Origin: Chamaecrista fasciculata
Lineage: Eukaryota; Streptophyta; Magnoliopsida; Fabales; Fabaceae
Direction of reading: 5' to 3'
Assembly (NCBI GenBank): GCA_003254925.1
Contig: QANZ01042340.1
Location: 72,005-136,004 of the forward strand
Length of the DNA: 64,000 nt
Made by a program: the position numbers and the translations under genes. The notes beneath the pieces are model-generated. The model was not told where the DNA came from. It did not search any database and worked only from the letters and a program-made list of their open reading frames with translations. Below are positions 26,283-37,722 of this stretch, one piece after another; the first letter of the stretch is position 1, and every line of letters starts with the position of its first letter.

Positions 26283-26689
26283 GGCTAAAGTGCAATTCTG
26301 GTCCCATAACTTTGACAAAGGTCTCAATTTGGTCCAATAACTTTTTTTGCTACAATTTTGGTCCCACAACTTTGGCAAATGTCTCAATTTGGTCCCATGA
26401 CTTTTCTTGTTGAAATTTTGGTCTCATGACTTCTGAAAATGTCTCACACTCGCACCGTTGATCCCAAGCTGATTTTCATCCATTTTCTGTCGTTAACATA
26501 CTGAGTTGAATGATGAAGTGACAAATATGGGTGAAGTGGATAATATAATGACAGATAATGAATGGAAACCAGCTTGGGACCAACGGTGAGACATTTTCAA
26601 AAGTTATGGGACCAAAATTGCAACAAAAAAATTATGGGACCAAATTGAGACCTTTGCCAAAGTTATGAGATCAAAAGTGCACTTTTGCC
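26283..26689. mobile_element. Mutator-type MITE with near-perfect 9-bp duplication
   Basis: The arms begin GGCTAAAGTGCAATTCTGG and, inverted, GGCAAAAGTGCACTTTTGA, and continue over 150 bp each with 'ggtcccataacttt' blocks. Flanks TATCCATTA (26274-26282) and TATCTATTA (26690-26698) differ at one base. Non-coding. Confidence 0.8.
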
Positions 26690-26954
26690 TATCTATTAAC
26701 TCACCTCTCTACTATAAATACAATGTTTATTTTTTGTGAAGTTCACCATAAACTGCATGAACAAAATTTTGTGAAGTCAGCGAAACTTTGAAACTATTCT
26801 TTTCCTTCAAACTCCTCCCTCTCTCCCCCTTTTCCCTTTTTTTGGTGAAGAACTCTCCTTCTTCCAACTCCTCTACTATTCCCATCTAAAACTTCAATTT
26901 TGTTATATGTCCATTCTTTTTAATCCAAAAATACTATGCTATATATTGATTATA

Positions 26955-27275
26955 GGTTAAAGAGTCATTTTGGTCCTAGATATATGTCCTAATGTTCATT
27001 TTGGTCTATTATGTTTCAAAATGTTCAAATTAGTCTGATCCTAAATATTTGCAAAATGTTTCATTTTGGTCCCAACTATTAAATATGGTTTGTTTCAAGT
27101 TCAAACGTGACAAGTTTAGAGCTACGTATTGTTTTCGAAAAGTGCTTTCTTTAGCCAGTTGGAGCCCTCAACAAACGAGGTCAAATCAGTCTTAAAAATA
27201 GACCTCTTGTTTTATGGTCAAATAAACAAAGTTGATCATATCTTTCTCGTTTTAAATTCGAATGCGACGAATTCA
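26955..27275. repeat. Truncated MITE, left half only
   Basis: Begins GGTTAAAGAGTCATTTTGG and follows the complete element at 42333-42860 for about 300 bp (same 'ttcattttggtctattatgtttc' order). It stops before reaching the second arm. Confidence 0.65.
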
Positions 27276-27297
27276 GAAATATGGGGTTTCCACTCCA

Positions 27298-27909
27298 AGG
27301 TTAAAATCTCATTTTTGGTTCTCAAACTATGGGGTAAGTTTCATTTTGGTCATAAAAACTATTTTTTGTTTCATTTTTGTCCTCAACGTTTCACATTTTT
27401 TCCGTTTTGGTCTCCAAAATGTGATTTTATTAGAATTTTCACTGTTAAATTAGAGATAAAAATCGACCACAAATTTATCTCCAATTTGTAACTAAGAATG
27501 AAAATTTCTCTTCCTCTCTTTGTTAACTTACTTATTATTACATATTTAAGTAGGGGTGGACAAAAACATAAAAAATACATAAAATAAATAAATGAGTTAA
27601 ATAAAAAAATATGATTTTTTTTAAATAAAGTAGCCCAATTTAGCTCGGTCGGACCCGATGGCTCGGCCTGTTTCTAACCGGGTCGGGTCTCGGGTCGGGA
27701 CCCTATCACTCTTATATTTGAGAGGGAAATGATTCATTTTTATTATTTAGGTTAGAAATAACGGTGTAAACCATATGAAATAACATTTTTGGGACAAAAA
27801 ATAGAAAAAATATGAAAGTTTGAGGACCAAAATGAAATAAAAAATAGTTTTATGACCAAAATGAAACTTATCACATAGTTCGTGGACCAAAATTTGATTT
27901 GTCTTTACC
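27298..27909. mobile_element. Second foldback element abutting the truncated MITE
   Basis: The left arm ('ctcaaactatggggtaagtt') and right arm ('cacatagttcgtggacc') are inverted copies over more than 120 bp. The interior holds a GC-rich 'cgggtcgggtctcgggtc' block (27650-27706), unlike the AT-rich rest. Probably inserted in or beside the element at 26955. Confidence 0.6.
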
Positions 27910-28624
27910 AATATCCATTTCTTTAACAAAATTTATTTGTTTTGTTTTATCTGTCTTTATCAATATCCATTTCTTCTTCTCCAATTTCTTTCTTCTGAGT
28001 TCTGACTTCTGATCGACAAACAAATTTATGGTTCTCAAATTTCTAATTAGTGATCTAAGAAGAAAATTGGGATGACAACGAGGGTACGGTTACCATTGGC
28101 ATTAATTATTGTGTGTGTGTGTGCACACTTATACTCAGTTACACACACTAGCTATCTAGGCATGTGAAAAAGCTTAAATTAAAATTCAAACTAGATAATC
28201 TGAGGATCAATATATATGATTAATAAAAAGTTTAAATTACCTTGTTCAATAACATACGCTCAGTTGCTCATATCAGGTCCACCTAATAAGTTTAATTTTT
28301 ACTTGAAACTTGAAACTTTTAATTTTTTTCAGAGTAGCGTATGCATGCATTATTACAACACCAAAATCAAGCCTTGATTTTACTCTTCATCTTCACAATT
28401 GCTTCACAAAGATGAACAATTAAAAATTTCAATCATGCATATTTAATTTATTGGATCAATAATATAAAATTGTTCTAGTAAATCCCTAAAATTGTCTGCA
28501 GTACTGCAGTCTAAAAAGTAGTGCTTTTAGCGTTCCTTATATACTAATATCACTTAACAAGAAGAAATATATATACATATGCATACATGCACATGATACA
28601 TGTATATATATATATATATATATA
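27910..28624. other. Intergenic, no gene seen
   Basis: AT-rich with a (TG)n tract near 28110 and an (AT)n tract just before the Helitron. No exon recognised. Confidence 0.5.
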
Positions 28625-28983
28625 TCTTATATTATATGGCTCCACCCTTATGGTTGGTCAAAAATAGTGAATTAAAAAATTAAAAAATAAAAAATAAAAT
28701 CACCCACTCTCTCTCCCACTCACTCTCCCCACTTCTTTAAAAAAATAAATGAATTAAAAAAATGCAAAAAACAATTAAAAATTAAAAATGCCACCACTCT
28801 CTCCCCACTCACTCTCCCCATATGAGGTAATTTTAAATTGGTCCTAAATATTTTATAATTTTTCAAATTGGTCCCAAACTTACTCTTTTATCAATATAAA
28901 AATTTAATATAATCTTCAACTTTAAATCAATTCAAACGTTACATGCATATTGGCGTGCCCGTTAGGGCACGCCAAGCCCCTAG
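28625..28983 (+). mobile_element. Short non-autonomous Helitron
   Basis: Starts A|TCTTATATTATATGG and ends with a GC-rich hairpin (GGCGTGCCC-GTTA-GGGCACGCC) followed by AAGCCCCTAG|T. The 5' TC, a hairpin about 10 bases from a 3' CTAG and an A/T insertion point are the Helitron signature. No Rep or helicase sequence is present. The element at 37543-37722 has the same ends. Confidence 0.85.
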
Positions 28984-29047
28984 TATATATATATATGAAT
29001 GTATATACAAATAGTTAATATAGTTATCGATCTTGTTAGCAAGAATT

Positions 29048-29322
29048 AAGAATAAACTAACAATTTGGTCCCTGAAAGATTACCGAACTGACAACTCAGT
29101 CCTTAAAAGATTAAAATACACATTTAGTCCCTAAAAGATCAAAATGATAAAGTTTTTAGTCACTAAAAAATCAAAACAGTGTACTATTTAGTTCATAAAA
29201 ATAACTAATAATTAGTATTATCATTTTGATATTTCAAGGGCTAAGCTATATATTTTAATCTTTTAGAGACCAAATTGTGAGCTCGATGATCTTTCATGAA
29301 TCAAATTGTTAGTTTACTCAGA
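29048..29322. mobile_element. Mutator-type MITE
   Basis: Inverted ends centred on TAAACTAACAATTTG, with 'gtccctaaaagatc' blocks inside. Flanks GCAAGAATT (29039-29047) and GCGAGAATT (29323-29331) agree at 8 of 9 bases. Lies about 190 bp past the stop of the membrane-protein gene, in its 3' flank. Confidence 0.65.
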
Positions 29323-29513
29323 GCGAGAATTGATGAATTAATTACTTTCTAAAAACCAAATCTGATTAGTGATTAAAAACGAGTACATACACTGCAATAA
29401 TAATTTAGGGACCATCCACCGAACCAGATTGTATATACATAATTATATATATAGTAACATACCCTTAGAGATAAAAAGCTTGAAAATGTTTAACACACAC
29501 ATATATATGTATA

Positions 29514-32500
29514 TCAGTGGGGCAAGTGTTGCTGCAATTGAGCTTTCCCGATCATAGTTGGCAGAGGAATAATATGAACAAGAAAGTCCCAAACTTTGCA
29601 TGTGAATGTGATGATCCATTGCAAAAGACAAGTGGGAGAAATAATAATGTTAAGAAGTTGAGGTGCCATTAAGAAAGGCAGTGATGCCCAGATAATGATA
29701 AGAAACCAAAGAAGCAAAGGAGACAAGAAGATTAAGATTGAGAGTAAGGAGGCTGAAGAGAGGGATCCAGAAACAAGAAGCAAATAGCTCAGAATGTGAT
29801 CAAGGTATAGTAAGTAGCCTCTAGCTAGTCTTCTAGGAGTGCTTTTAGGGTTTATATAAAATTTGACACAAAGCAAAAAACTGTATATGGAGATTGAAGT
29901 TATGAAGATACGCATCTGAAGAGGATGAGCCTCAGAGGGAGTCTTAGATTTGTTTTGGTACTCAGCTTGAATCACACCAAACAGTATTGAGTCCAGAAAT
30001 ACGAACACAGCATGACATGAGAATGGGATTGTACACATGTTTGCTTCTGCCTCTTGCTCTTCATCATTATTTTGATTTTGAGTACTTGATTTTGGGCTAC
30101 AAAATTAATCAAGAAATTAATTACTAGGGGTATATATATATATATATATGTGTAAGGATCCCACATCAGACAGGTAGACAGGTTGCTGAGTGTAAGGCAT
30201 CTTATAATAAGGCATCTTATAAGATCTTGGGCTCTCTGATCAACAGCTAACTTTTGAAGTTGGAAAGGCCAAAGTCATATAATAAGGTGTCTTACACTCA
30301 GTAACCTTTCCGATGTGGGATTTGTTCCCGTATATAATAAATTCATGATGATCATCATATATATATATACACATACATATGTACAACTGTCGTAGCAGAT
30401 TATGGTATATATGCTTTTTCAGTAAATTTATCCAAAGGGAGAGAACTTAAGGTCTCAAAGTCTTCTTTGTAAATTTAAAATGGGTGCAGGTTCGCCCTAA
30501 CCCACCAACGCAATCTATACTATTCAACAAAACAATGTTTTGTCTGCACACGTGTCAGATTTTCCTTGCAACTTGGATTATTTTTTATTTCCACATCTCA
30601 ATGAAAGCTTGACACGTGTCCAACATTTTTCATTTGGATAAAAATGGCGCCATCTGATCAATTTTTTTGAGCAAATTTGAATTTGAATTTCATACATCAC
30701 ACTGTCACGGTGGCCTTCTTCTCTTTTTTTCCAATTTTCAATTTAACATTCACATTACACCATTTATCTTCTTTCCATTCCCATTTGTCTTCTTTCCATT
30801 TATCTTCATCTTCAATCACCAAAATCAATTTCTTCCCTCCCCAATTTTCAGAATTCAGATTTCAAACTTCCCTCACCAAAATCTTCTCACTTCTCAATCA
30901 TTAATTTATCATCCAAAATCCAAAAGAAGCAAGCCACAAGGGAAGATCGACCTTCTTCTTTCCCATCCGTGACCCGCCGTCCATCCTCACCGGAACACTA
31001 TCATCGGTGACGGCCAACTTCGATTTGCTTAGCGACCTCCCTCTTCTTTCTCCTTCTTCATGAATTGGAACGTCATCGCAACGGAGCGTCATCGTCATCG
31101 GAATCGTCATCTCTTCTTTTTTCGACCTCCTTCATGAAGTAAGAAAAATCATTAAGATTTGGATGTGATTTCTTCTTCTCCTTCTCTTATTTTTATATCT
31201 CTTATGTCTCTTTTTCTGTTTTTTTATGCTCTTCTGGGTCATCTGAAGTTCAAAATCTTATTTAGTATTTTTCTTCTTGATATATTTGAAAGAAGTGGAG
31301 TACAGGGTTGGTGTGGAGATGACCAAGTCATATTAAGAGTTCATCTACACTATGATAAAGATCTACCAAGTTAGTGCAAACACCATTGTTCATGTTTATA
31401 TTCTATTTACAGAGGATATTTTGAGGCATTTAATTTCCATTGGATTCTAAAGACGTATTTAAAATCTGCCTTCAGAAAAAACCAATTAAAAGAAAGTAGA
31501 TACTTAACGAACAAAAGAAAAAAATAATGATAATTACCCAGACTGAGTAAATTCCTCCATAACAGCGGCAATTTCCCTCACAAGCTGAGTTACGGGGATT
31601 GGTTCCTGTAATTTTCCATTAACATATCAGATATAATCTACACTTCAGAAAAAATCTATTGAGGATATACTAAAAGTGAAAAGAAAAAACTCAAAACAAA
31701 AGGTATTACCTATTGTTATAAATGTTATCATTAATATCTAATTCCATTATTTTCTAATCTTCGCAAAACAATACAACATAATGCGTGTATTTTCAAGAGC
31801 AATGTTCCCCCTTGATCATGTTATGACTTATGATATAGCTTCACGCATAAGGTTTCTCTTTTGCATTATTACGTAACTTCTTAAGGGAGTCAGATTGTTT
31901 CATATGCAGAACTGCAGACAAATTGGACAGCTTTGATGAAGGTTTAGTTGGCCCTTCTATGGTACTGTATAGAGGTAATGTCTATAAAGATACCTTATCC
32001 CATCTGGCATGCATTATTTCTGATTTTTGGAAGGTAATAGCAGAAAATCTCTTATATGTTGTCTTATGTGTTTGTCTAAGGAATGAGTTATGTTCTGTTG
32101 ATTCTTTCTGTTGATTCGTAAAGCTGGTGCAGGAAGCAGGCCTTTACATTCATCTCAGTATTGGCCCTTATGTTTGTGCTGAGTGGAGCTTTAGGTAATT
32201 GATTCAAACATTTATTTTCTCTTTTGACCCAAATAATTTTTTTCTTTTTTAAAAATGTAATCTCTTTTCATATTGTAACCTGAAATATATAAAAGGAATC
32301 ATCTTGATCTTCTATTTATAGGGGTTTCCCTGTTTGGCTGAAGTACATTCCACGCATCAACTTCAGAACACACAATGGGCCTTTCAAGGTGAGACAAGAA
32401 GTCTCATTGCTTCGGAATATTTTCCTTCTGCATGTCATGCAATTACATTGATGTTTTATGCAGAATAGCTACAAAAGAATTCCAGGAAGAAAAAGTTCTG

Positions 32501-35500
32501 CACTTAAAAGATATGGATCATTACAGTTCTGTTCTTATACATGCTGCATTTTATATTTGGAAATGTTTTTCTTACTTTTTACCTTCATTCTGTTTAATGT
32601 AATATCAGGTTTAGCTTTTTCATTTGTTTGACTTTTGTCATCTTCAATTTTAGGCAGTAGAAGAAACTGGGAGGAAGTTAAAAGTATATGTTGTTGAAAA
32701 GGTATGGTTTTGTGTTTAGGTTGCCAATCTAATTTTTTGTTCTTACTTTGATCATGTATTTGGTTTCTATTTTGTATCTTTGGGGATCCATCATGCAAAT
32801 ATGCCATAAGAGGAAACATAGAAAAGGTATGGTTTTGTGTTTAGGTTGCCATCTTATTCGTAAGTTAAGTTAACTTCATAAATCAGTAAACCTTATTTCC
32901 TTGGACAGTTAAGGATCTTCTGTTGATTAATGTTACTTTTTGGCTAAATTAAATTGTCACCGTTACAGAAAATTTATTGGACTTAAATAATTGGTATTAA
33001 TTGAGTATTCATGTAAATATGCATAATTGCTTATTGGCTTCGTTACTGCTATTGATTCAGATTAGTGCAATACCTCAGTCCGATGCCCAAATGTGATAGT
33101 TGTTCTTCCTTTTCTTTTTCAAGATGTTTTGTTAGTACATGTACATCATCTGACAAAGTAGATATTAGTCTGAACACATATATTGCGACTGTAGTTATGG
33201 GGAAAATTGGGGGGCAAGGAGAGTCTTGGCATGGTCATGTTATTGTAGTAACCATTGCTCCGGAATATCGTCAGCAACAATTAGCCAAGAAACTGATGAA
33301 TCTACTGGAAGACATCCGTGACAAGATGTAAGATATACCTAAACTTTTTTGTCTGAAGTCTGAACTGATTTACCATTTTTTAGGGACTTTTTTATACCTT
33401 ATACTATAACTTGACAACTACTGAGGAAGCCTGATCCAGTTTGTGACTGTCATATGCTTATGTTGGATATTTTCCTATAAAATATGTTGTTGCTGGTATT
33501 ATGTCAATTATCCTTGAATCTATTTTTCATGTTTCAAAATATATATTATTATAGTTTAATCCTCTTCCTTATAACTGACTGACCAATTTTGGGGCAAAAG
33601 CAACCTTGGGAATTCCCTCTATACAAGTTATGTAACTGGACATTGGACACAAGATCAATAGATAAGAGGCAATAGTGATTGGTATGTATGAATTATAGTC
33701 ATTTGGGGCAAGAATGTACAGAGGAAAATGGTTTTAATTACACATAATGAAAATCAATTTACAAATCGTCATCTAGCCTGGAAAAACAACAGAGTTGAAA
33801 GCCACCTAGCTCCTTCCTTCAAAGTTGGTAGTGGTATGGTAGATTCTACATCGAATCTGTTTGACACCTATATTTTGTTTTAATAACTTCTTCAAAAATC
33901 AAATGATCACAAAGTATGATTAGTGAATTAATCAATAATTTGTATTGTGTCATAATACTTTGTGATTATCTAATTTTCATGTTGAACACATTAAATAAGT
34001 AGCCTGATTTATTTGGTTTGATGATCTATGACATTCTGAAATGCACCAGCTAAAGCTTTCACCTTGCTTGCCTTCTTCTCCAATTTATTGTTGGTCCCTT
34101 CGATTACTTCAATCGGTGACTGTGGAGATTCCTCCTTCCCTTGCTTTTCCTGTGTTGATTCACTCTTCACCTCTTCAATTTCACTCTTCTCCACATTGTC
34201 ACCATCTCCTACTTCACTGGCGTATACCTCTACTCTTTCCTTCTCTTCTAATGCTAGCATGATGTTTTTGTTACTTCTTATTTTTCTTTTATGGAATTGA
34301 AAATTCAGTCTCATATCTGTATTGTTTTATTATTTTCTTTTATGGAATTGAAAATTCAGTCTCATATCTGTTACCTGAAGGGTCATAGCTCAAGAATAAT
34401 TTTTGCAATATTTGCAGGCAATGGTGTTTGGTAGAGTTGGTTAGAGTTGTGAACTTTTATATTAATCAATGGTGTTTGTTTTAAGTATTTATAATTAGAT
34501 CTTTCAGGGACTAAATTGAAAAATCTATCATCTTTCAGTGACCAAATAATTAAGTTACTCTTTTTAAAAGGAAGATGACTAAATTAAATCAAGTACTCAA
34601 TTTTCAGGTGTATTCTCTATCTTTTTCTTGATGTCTATGCTGACTACTACTGCAGTTGCATTTTTGCCCAAATTACCACTAGGTAACAGTCCTCTATCAT
34701 CTTATCTTTAGTACTGCACTTTAATTTTTTAATGTTCATGTTTCTCAATTTGGAGTGGATATATATATTTATAAATTTACTACTATTTTACATATCAGTT
34801 AATTGGAATTGCTTTGAATGAAAGACTTGATTGTTCATGTCTTTGTTGAAATTAACTGCAACTCCCCTGAATTTTCGTTTTGGTCTTAGCTGAGGAAGGT
34901 CCCTTTATCTCTGCTTCTATTTTGGTACTGCACTTTACTGCAATTTACTTCTATTAAGGAGAATCAGCAGAAAAGAAAAATTGAAATAGCACATATGTTT
35001 GGCTGTGACTTTTGTTTACATATTCTAATTGACTGGTGCATCTCAATGACTTTTCCATCATGTCTATATCTTGAGATTACTTTGTTATATATCTTGAGAT
35101 TCATGCATTCATTTGAAGAAGACTGACTGTGACTTTAAATAATTAATCAGAGATCAAACCCTTCTTTTGCACACATATGGCCTAATGCCGCCAAGAATGA
35201 CCTGCATGTTCTTTATGGAAGGTATAAACTTAAACTTATATTCATTTTTAATTATATTTTTTTCCAGATTTGTTTTGCTGTCATGTGACAGTAGTATTCC
35301 CACAGATTTCATGAAGTTATCTCTCTTTTTACTTTAGAACCAGATAAATATACCTGTTTTATTTGTCATTAAAATGCTTTTACTAATGGGAGCATTTTAC
35401 TCCTACAAACTTAGTTGAATCACCTGAATTTTGTACCAAAACATAGCGATTATAAGTTGCCTTTTGTTAGTGTAGATTTTGCAAATGATTAGATCTTTTT

Positions 35501-37059
35501 GTTTTGGTTTCCAATCAACTTCAGCAGTGAACTTTTCCTGTCAAGTTTGAAATATAAATCTTTTGTCTTAAGTTTAGAGAATTCTAATGCCATTAATCCA
35601 CATTGTGTTCAACCAGATTTTGCTTTATCTCCATTTCTCAATTTCATATTGTTGCTTGGAGAAGCTTTGATAGTTGGGCACTTCTCTATAAATAGGCATG
35701 ACTTGGTAATGCTAATATAATGTAATTTTGTTTTATTTTTCCAGGCCTGTTCTGAATTTTGAAGATTCTTTCTCAGGAGCAATTAGGATTTTATAAGTGG
35801 TATATTGCAAGAACTTTGATGATTTAGAGAATTTTAGACATTGGAGCATGAGTATTCCTAATCAAGGACAAATTATATGATCTTTGGTGTAGATGACATG
35901 AAACCAGAATTTTAGCTTTCTCTATCAATAACTTCATCAAGAAACCTTTTTATCAATGTCAAAGAAACCTTTTATCAGTGTCCTGAACATGAATTTAACT
36001 ATGACGTGAGGATATCTATTTAACTATGATATATACTATGCAGTTAAGTTCAATGAAGGCACATATTTATTTTCACTAATAATTGGGTGTGTAATGATAT
36101 TAAGTTGCTTTTGGATATTAACTTGTGTAGTACCTGTAATGATATTAAGTTGTGTAGTACCTATAATGTAATTCAACTTCCAAGCCTATGAAGATATAGT
36201 TGCTTATTCACATTGTGTTCCAACTTCCAAGCCTATGCAATTCAAGCAACCCACCACCTCTTTGTTTTTGGTCCAAGTAGTATCACTCTTTTAATAGGCA
36301 TTATCTTTTAGTTTTGGAATGGTGTAATGTAGGATTTTGAGTTATTTGAACCTTTGTCTATATAGAGACATTGTTGATACCCATGTAGCATAGTTGCAAA
36401 AGTAATGTCATCAAATTAGGCACAATCTTCCTCATTAGCAATACAATTTCAACAAAAAGAAAAAATAAAAAAAAACACCCGTGCGAAGGCACGGGTACCA
36501 TACTAGTATATATATATAATAAGGTTTTAGTTGAACAAGAAAATTTTTAATGAGTGTAAATTCGTTATTGGGCGATGGATGAATCCATCTTGCCGTCTTG
36601 TATTTTAAAAGAAAAAATTATTGTAGCAGTTGGTAGTTAGTACATCTGGTTTGATGGCTTTGCAGTTTTTTAATATATAGGGTATTTAATTATATTTCAG
36701 GTTGACGATTTATATATATATATATATATGTACACCTTTATAGTTTGCATAAATAAAATTTAATAATGCATATAAAATAATAAATCAGATGGTTACTGTG
36801 TGATGATTTCTTAAAAATTGCTTATGTATATATATATTATTAGAAAGAGAGAATGAATTAAATAAGACTAATAAATTAAATTAAATTACCTTGCTCCAGT
36901 ATTAGAATATTTTAGATGACATGAGCAGCTTCCTCCCAGCTTTGATTTTCTTCTGTTTAGTGCAATTAGTTTAGGTTTTCTGGGTCTTAAATCTCTTGAG
37001 TTGCTGGCTGAGACAATAATAATATCCTCTCCCATCTCACCATTAATGGAAGCATCCAT
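29514..37059 (-). CDS. Two-exon small membrane protein whose intron holds a Helitron
   Basis: Exon 1 is 37059-36890 (ATG to donor GCAAG|GTAATT, phase 2). Exon 2 is 30096-29514 (acceptor TTTTGTAG, stop at 29514-29516). Joined they give 250 codons with the phase conserved. Residues 1-80 are hydrophilic and basic then acidic ([26 protein letters not shown]). From about residue 77 hydrophobic segments follow: a first around [14 protein letters not shown], a second around [15 protein letters not shown], a third in [20 protein letters not shown], and a long fourth. The third vaguely resembles the D-x-x-x-x-YLLLS segment of CASP-like proteins, but I cannot confirm the family. The last 40 residues look unlike a membrane protein and may be intronic read-through. 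The 6.8-kb intron is nearly all Helitron. Confidence 0.55.
30150..30330. mobile_element. Foldback element inside the intron
   Basis: GATCCCACATC near the left and its inverted GATGTGGGAT near the right, followed inwards by 'ggttgctgagtgtaag' and its inverse. Lies within the intron near the exon-2 acceptor, next to an (AT)n tract. Confidence 0.6.
31538..31605 (-). pseudogene. Captured exon of 20S proteasome subunit alpha-2
   Basis: Between acceptor TTACAG and donor GG|GTAATT the frame reads [20 protein letters not shown] followed by QSG. This matches the conserved stretch before GGVRPFGVSLL of proteasome alpha-2 subunits. One exon only; carried by the Helitron in the reverse sense. Confidence 0.8.
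31910..32033 (+). pseudogene. Captured exon, gene not recognised
   Basis: Clean exon between acceptor CATATGCAG and donor AAG|GTAATAG, open throughout ([18 protein letters not shown], then [15 protein letters not shown]). The protein is plausible but I do not recognise the family. Confidence 0.5.
32124..32388 (+). pseudogene. Captured beta-galactosidase (GH35) exons
   Basis: Two exons, 32124-32194 and 32322-32388, still with splice sites. They read [17 protein letters not shown] and [20 protein letters not shown], the plant beta-galactosidase region just before and around the '[18 protein letters not shown]' consensus. That consensus contains the proton-donor Glu of GH35, which is still present here. 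The usual NFGG has become SFRG. No other part of the enzyme is present. Confidence 0.85.
32654..32701 (+). pseudogene. Captured PRMT5 exon fragment
   Basis: A 48-bp open exon between acceptor ATTTTAG and donor AAG|GTATGG reads [16 protein letters not shown]. This closely matches the '[17 protein letters not shown]' stretch of the S-adenosylmethionine-binding fold of arginine methyltransferase PRMT5/SKB1. The intron start just after it is repeated 125 bp downstream. Confidence 0.65.
33195..33327 (+). pseudogene. Captured NAA20 (NatB catalytic subunit) exon
   Basis: After acceptor CTGTAG the frame reads [20 protein letters not shown] then [20 protein letters not shown] before donor GAT|GTAAGA. 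These are the GNAT-fold acetyl-CoA-binding residues of NAA20 (family consensus R/Q-x-x-G/A loop [10 protein letters not shown]). The N- and C-terminal parts are absent. Confidence 0.85.
34009..34314 (-). pseudogene. Captured calmodulin-binding protein C-terminal fragment
   Basis: Minus-strand open frame, highly acidic ([20 protein letters not shown]), ending [20 protein letters not shown]. Plant CaM-binding domain proteins end in a basic amphipathic 'KVKALVGAFETVI' helix of this kind. Only the C-terminal domain is present, in the reverse sense to the NAA20 and beta-galactosidase pieces. Confidence 0.75.
34603..35222 (+). other. Further exon-like pieces inside the Helitron
   Basis: At 34608-34683 a stretch between AG and GTAACAG is open ([20 protein letters not shown], hydrophobic). 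At about 35151-35221 another lies between CAG and GTATAAAC. They may derive from one more captured gene, but no family was recognised. The rest of 35230-36460 appears non-coding. Confidence 0.3.
36477..36496 (+). terminator. Helitron 3' terminal hairpin
   Basis: Perfect 8-bp stem, 4-base loop, 10 bases before the terminal CTAG. This is the element's rolling-circle end signal, not a transcription terminator proven for any gene. Confidence 0.8.
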
Positions 37060-37542
37060 GATGTATAGTAATAATGTAGTCTTGATCTGTTGAGTTCGAT
37101 AGCAAAAATTTAATATTAGCCCTAATTAATACAGTAAGTAACATGCATCCTCTTTCTCATCTCATGGAGATTGGAGCACATATCATTTTCATCTAATTAA
37201 TTTCAAACATTAACGTCATCAGCAAATTAAAAGTCTTAATTACTTTCGCTGTTTTGCTTAATGCATGTTGCACCACGTTGGGGTCCACACCAGTGTGAGA
37301 ACTTTCTCCGAATTATATGAATGAGAGAAAAGCTTCTAGCTTATATATATATATATATATATGGATTTATCTAACATATGTCCTTAGAACACATTTTAAG
37401 ATTTCTTCTGATAGGTTAGTAGAGCATCTCATATCTTGAAATTTATGAAAATTCATTTAAAAGATAATTTTTAATATTTGAAAATTCAATTGACCAATCA
37501 AAAGAAAGCTTAACATGTGCTCTATATATATATATATATATA

Positions 37543-37722
37543 CTAGTTGCTTTGCGTGCCCTAACGGGCACGCAAATATGTATATAAAATAAATAAGGGA
37601 CTAAATTGTTAACTTAGTAAAGAAAGAGAGACTAAATAGTAAATTTTCTCTTATTTTTAATTTCATAGACTATAGTTTTAAACATGGACTACCAGAAAGG
37701 GGTGAAGCTATATAATATAAGA
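37543..37722 (-). mobile_element. Very short Helitron (180 bp), same family as 28625-28983
   Basis: On the minus strand it begins A|TCTTATATTATATAGC and ends with hairpin TGCGTGCCC-GTTA-GGGCACGCA then AAGCAACTAG|T. It contains a piece resembling the right arm of the 1058-1592 element. It lies about 480 bp upstream of the ATG of the split membrane-protein gene. Confidence 0.8.

Larger units (their letters stand above)
30514..36506 (+). mobile_element. Helitron, 5,993 bp, with captured gene fragments
   Basis: The 5' end reads A|TCTATACTATTC. The 3' end has an 8-bp-stem hairpin (ACCCGTGC-GAAG-GCACGGGT, 36477-36496) followed by ACCATACTAG|T. Both termini and the A/T target fit plant Helitrons. 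No Rep/helicase ORF was found, so it is non-autonomous. Inside are exon-sized pieces bounded by splice sites from at least five recognised cellular genes, on both strands, each listed separately. The element sits entirely within the intron of the 37059-29514 gene, in the opposite orientation. Confidence 0.85.

Noticed and set aside
27129-27580. ORFs of 120 and 65 codons in the MITE cluster
   Set aside because: They lie on inverted MITE arms and translate 'ttttggtc' repeats.
30667-31374. Plus and minus ORFs near the Helitron start
   Set aside because: Pyrimidine-rich, low-complexity peptides without a family. They may be a captured leader, but no gene is supported.
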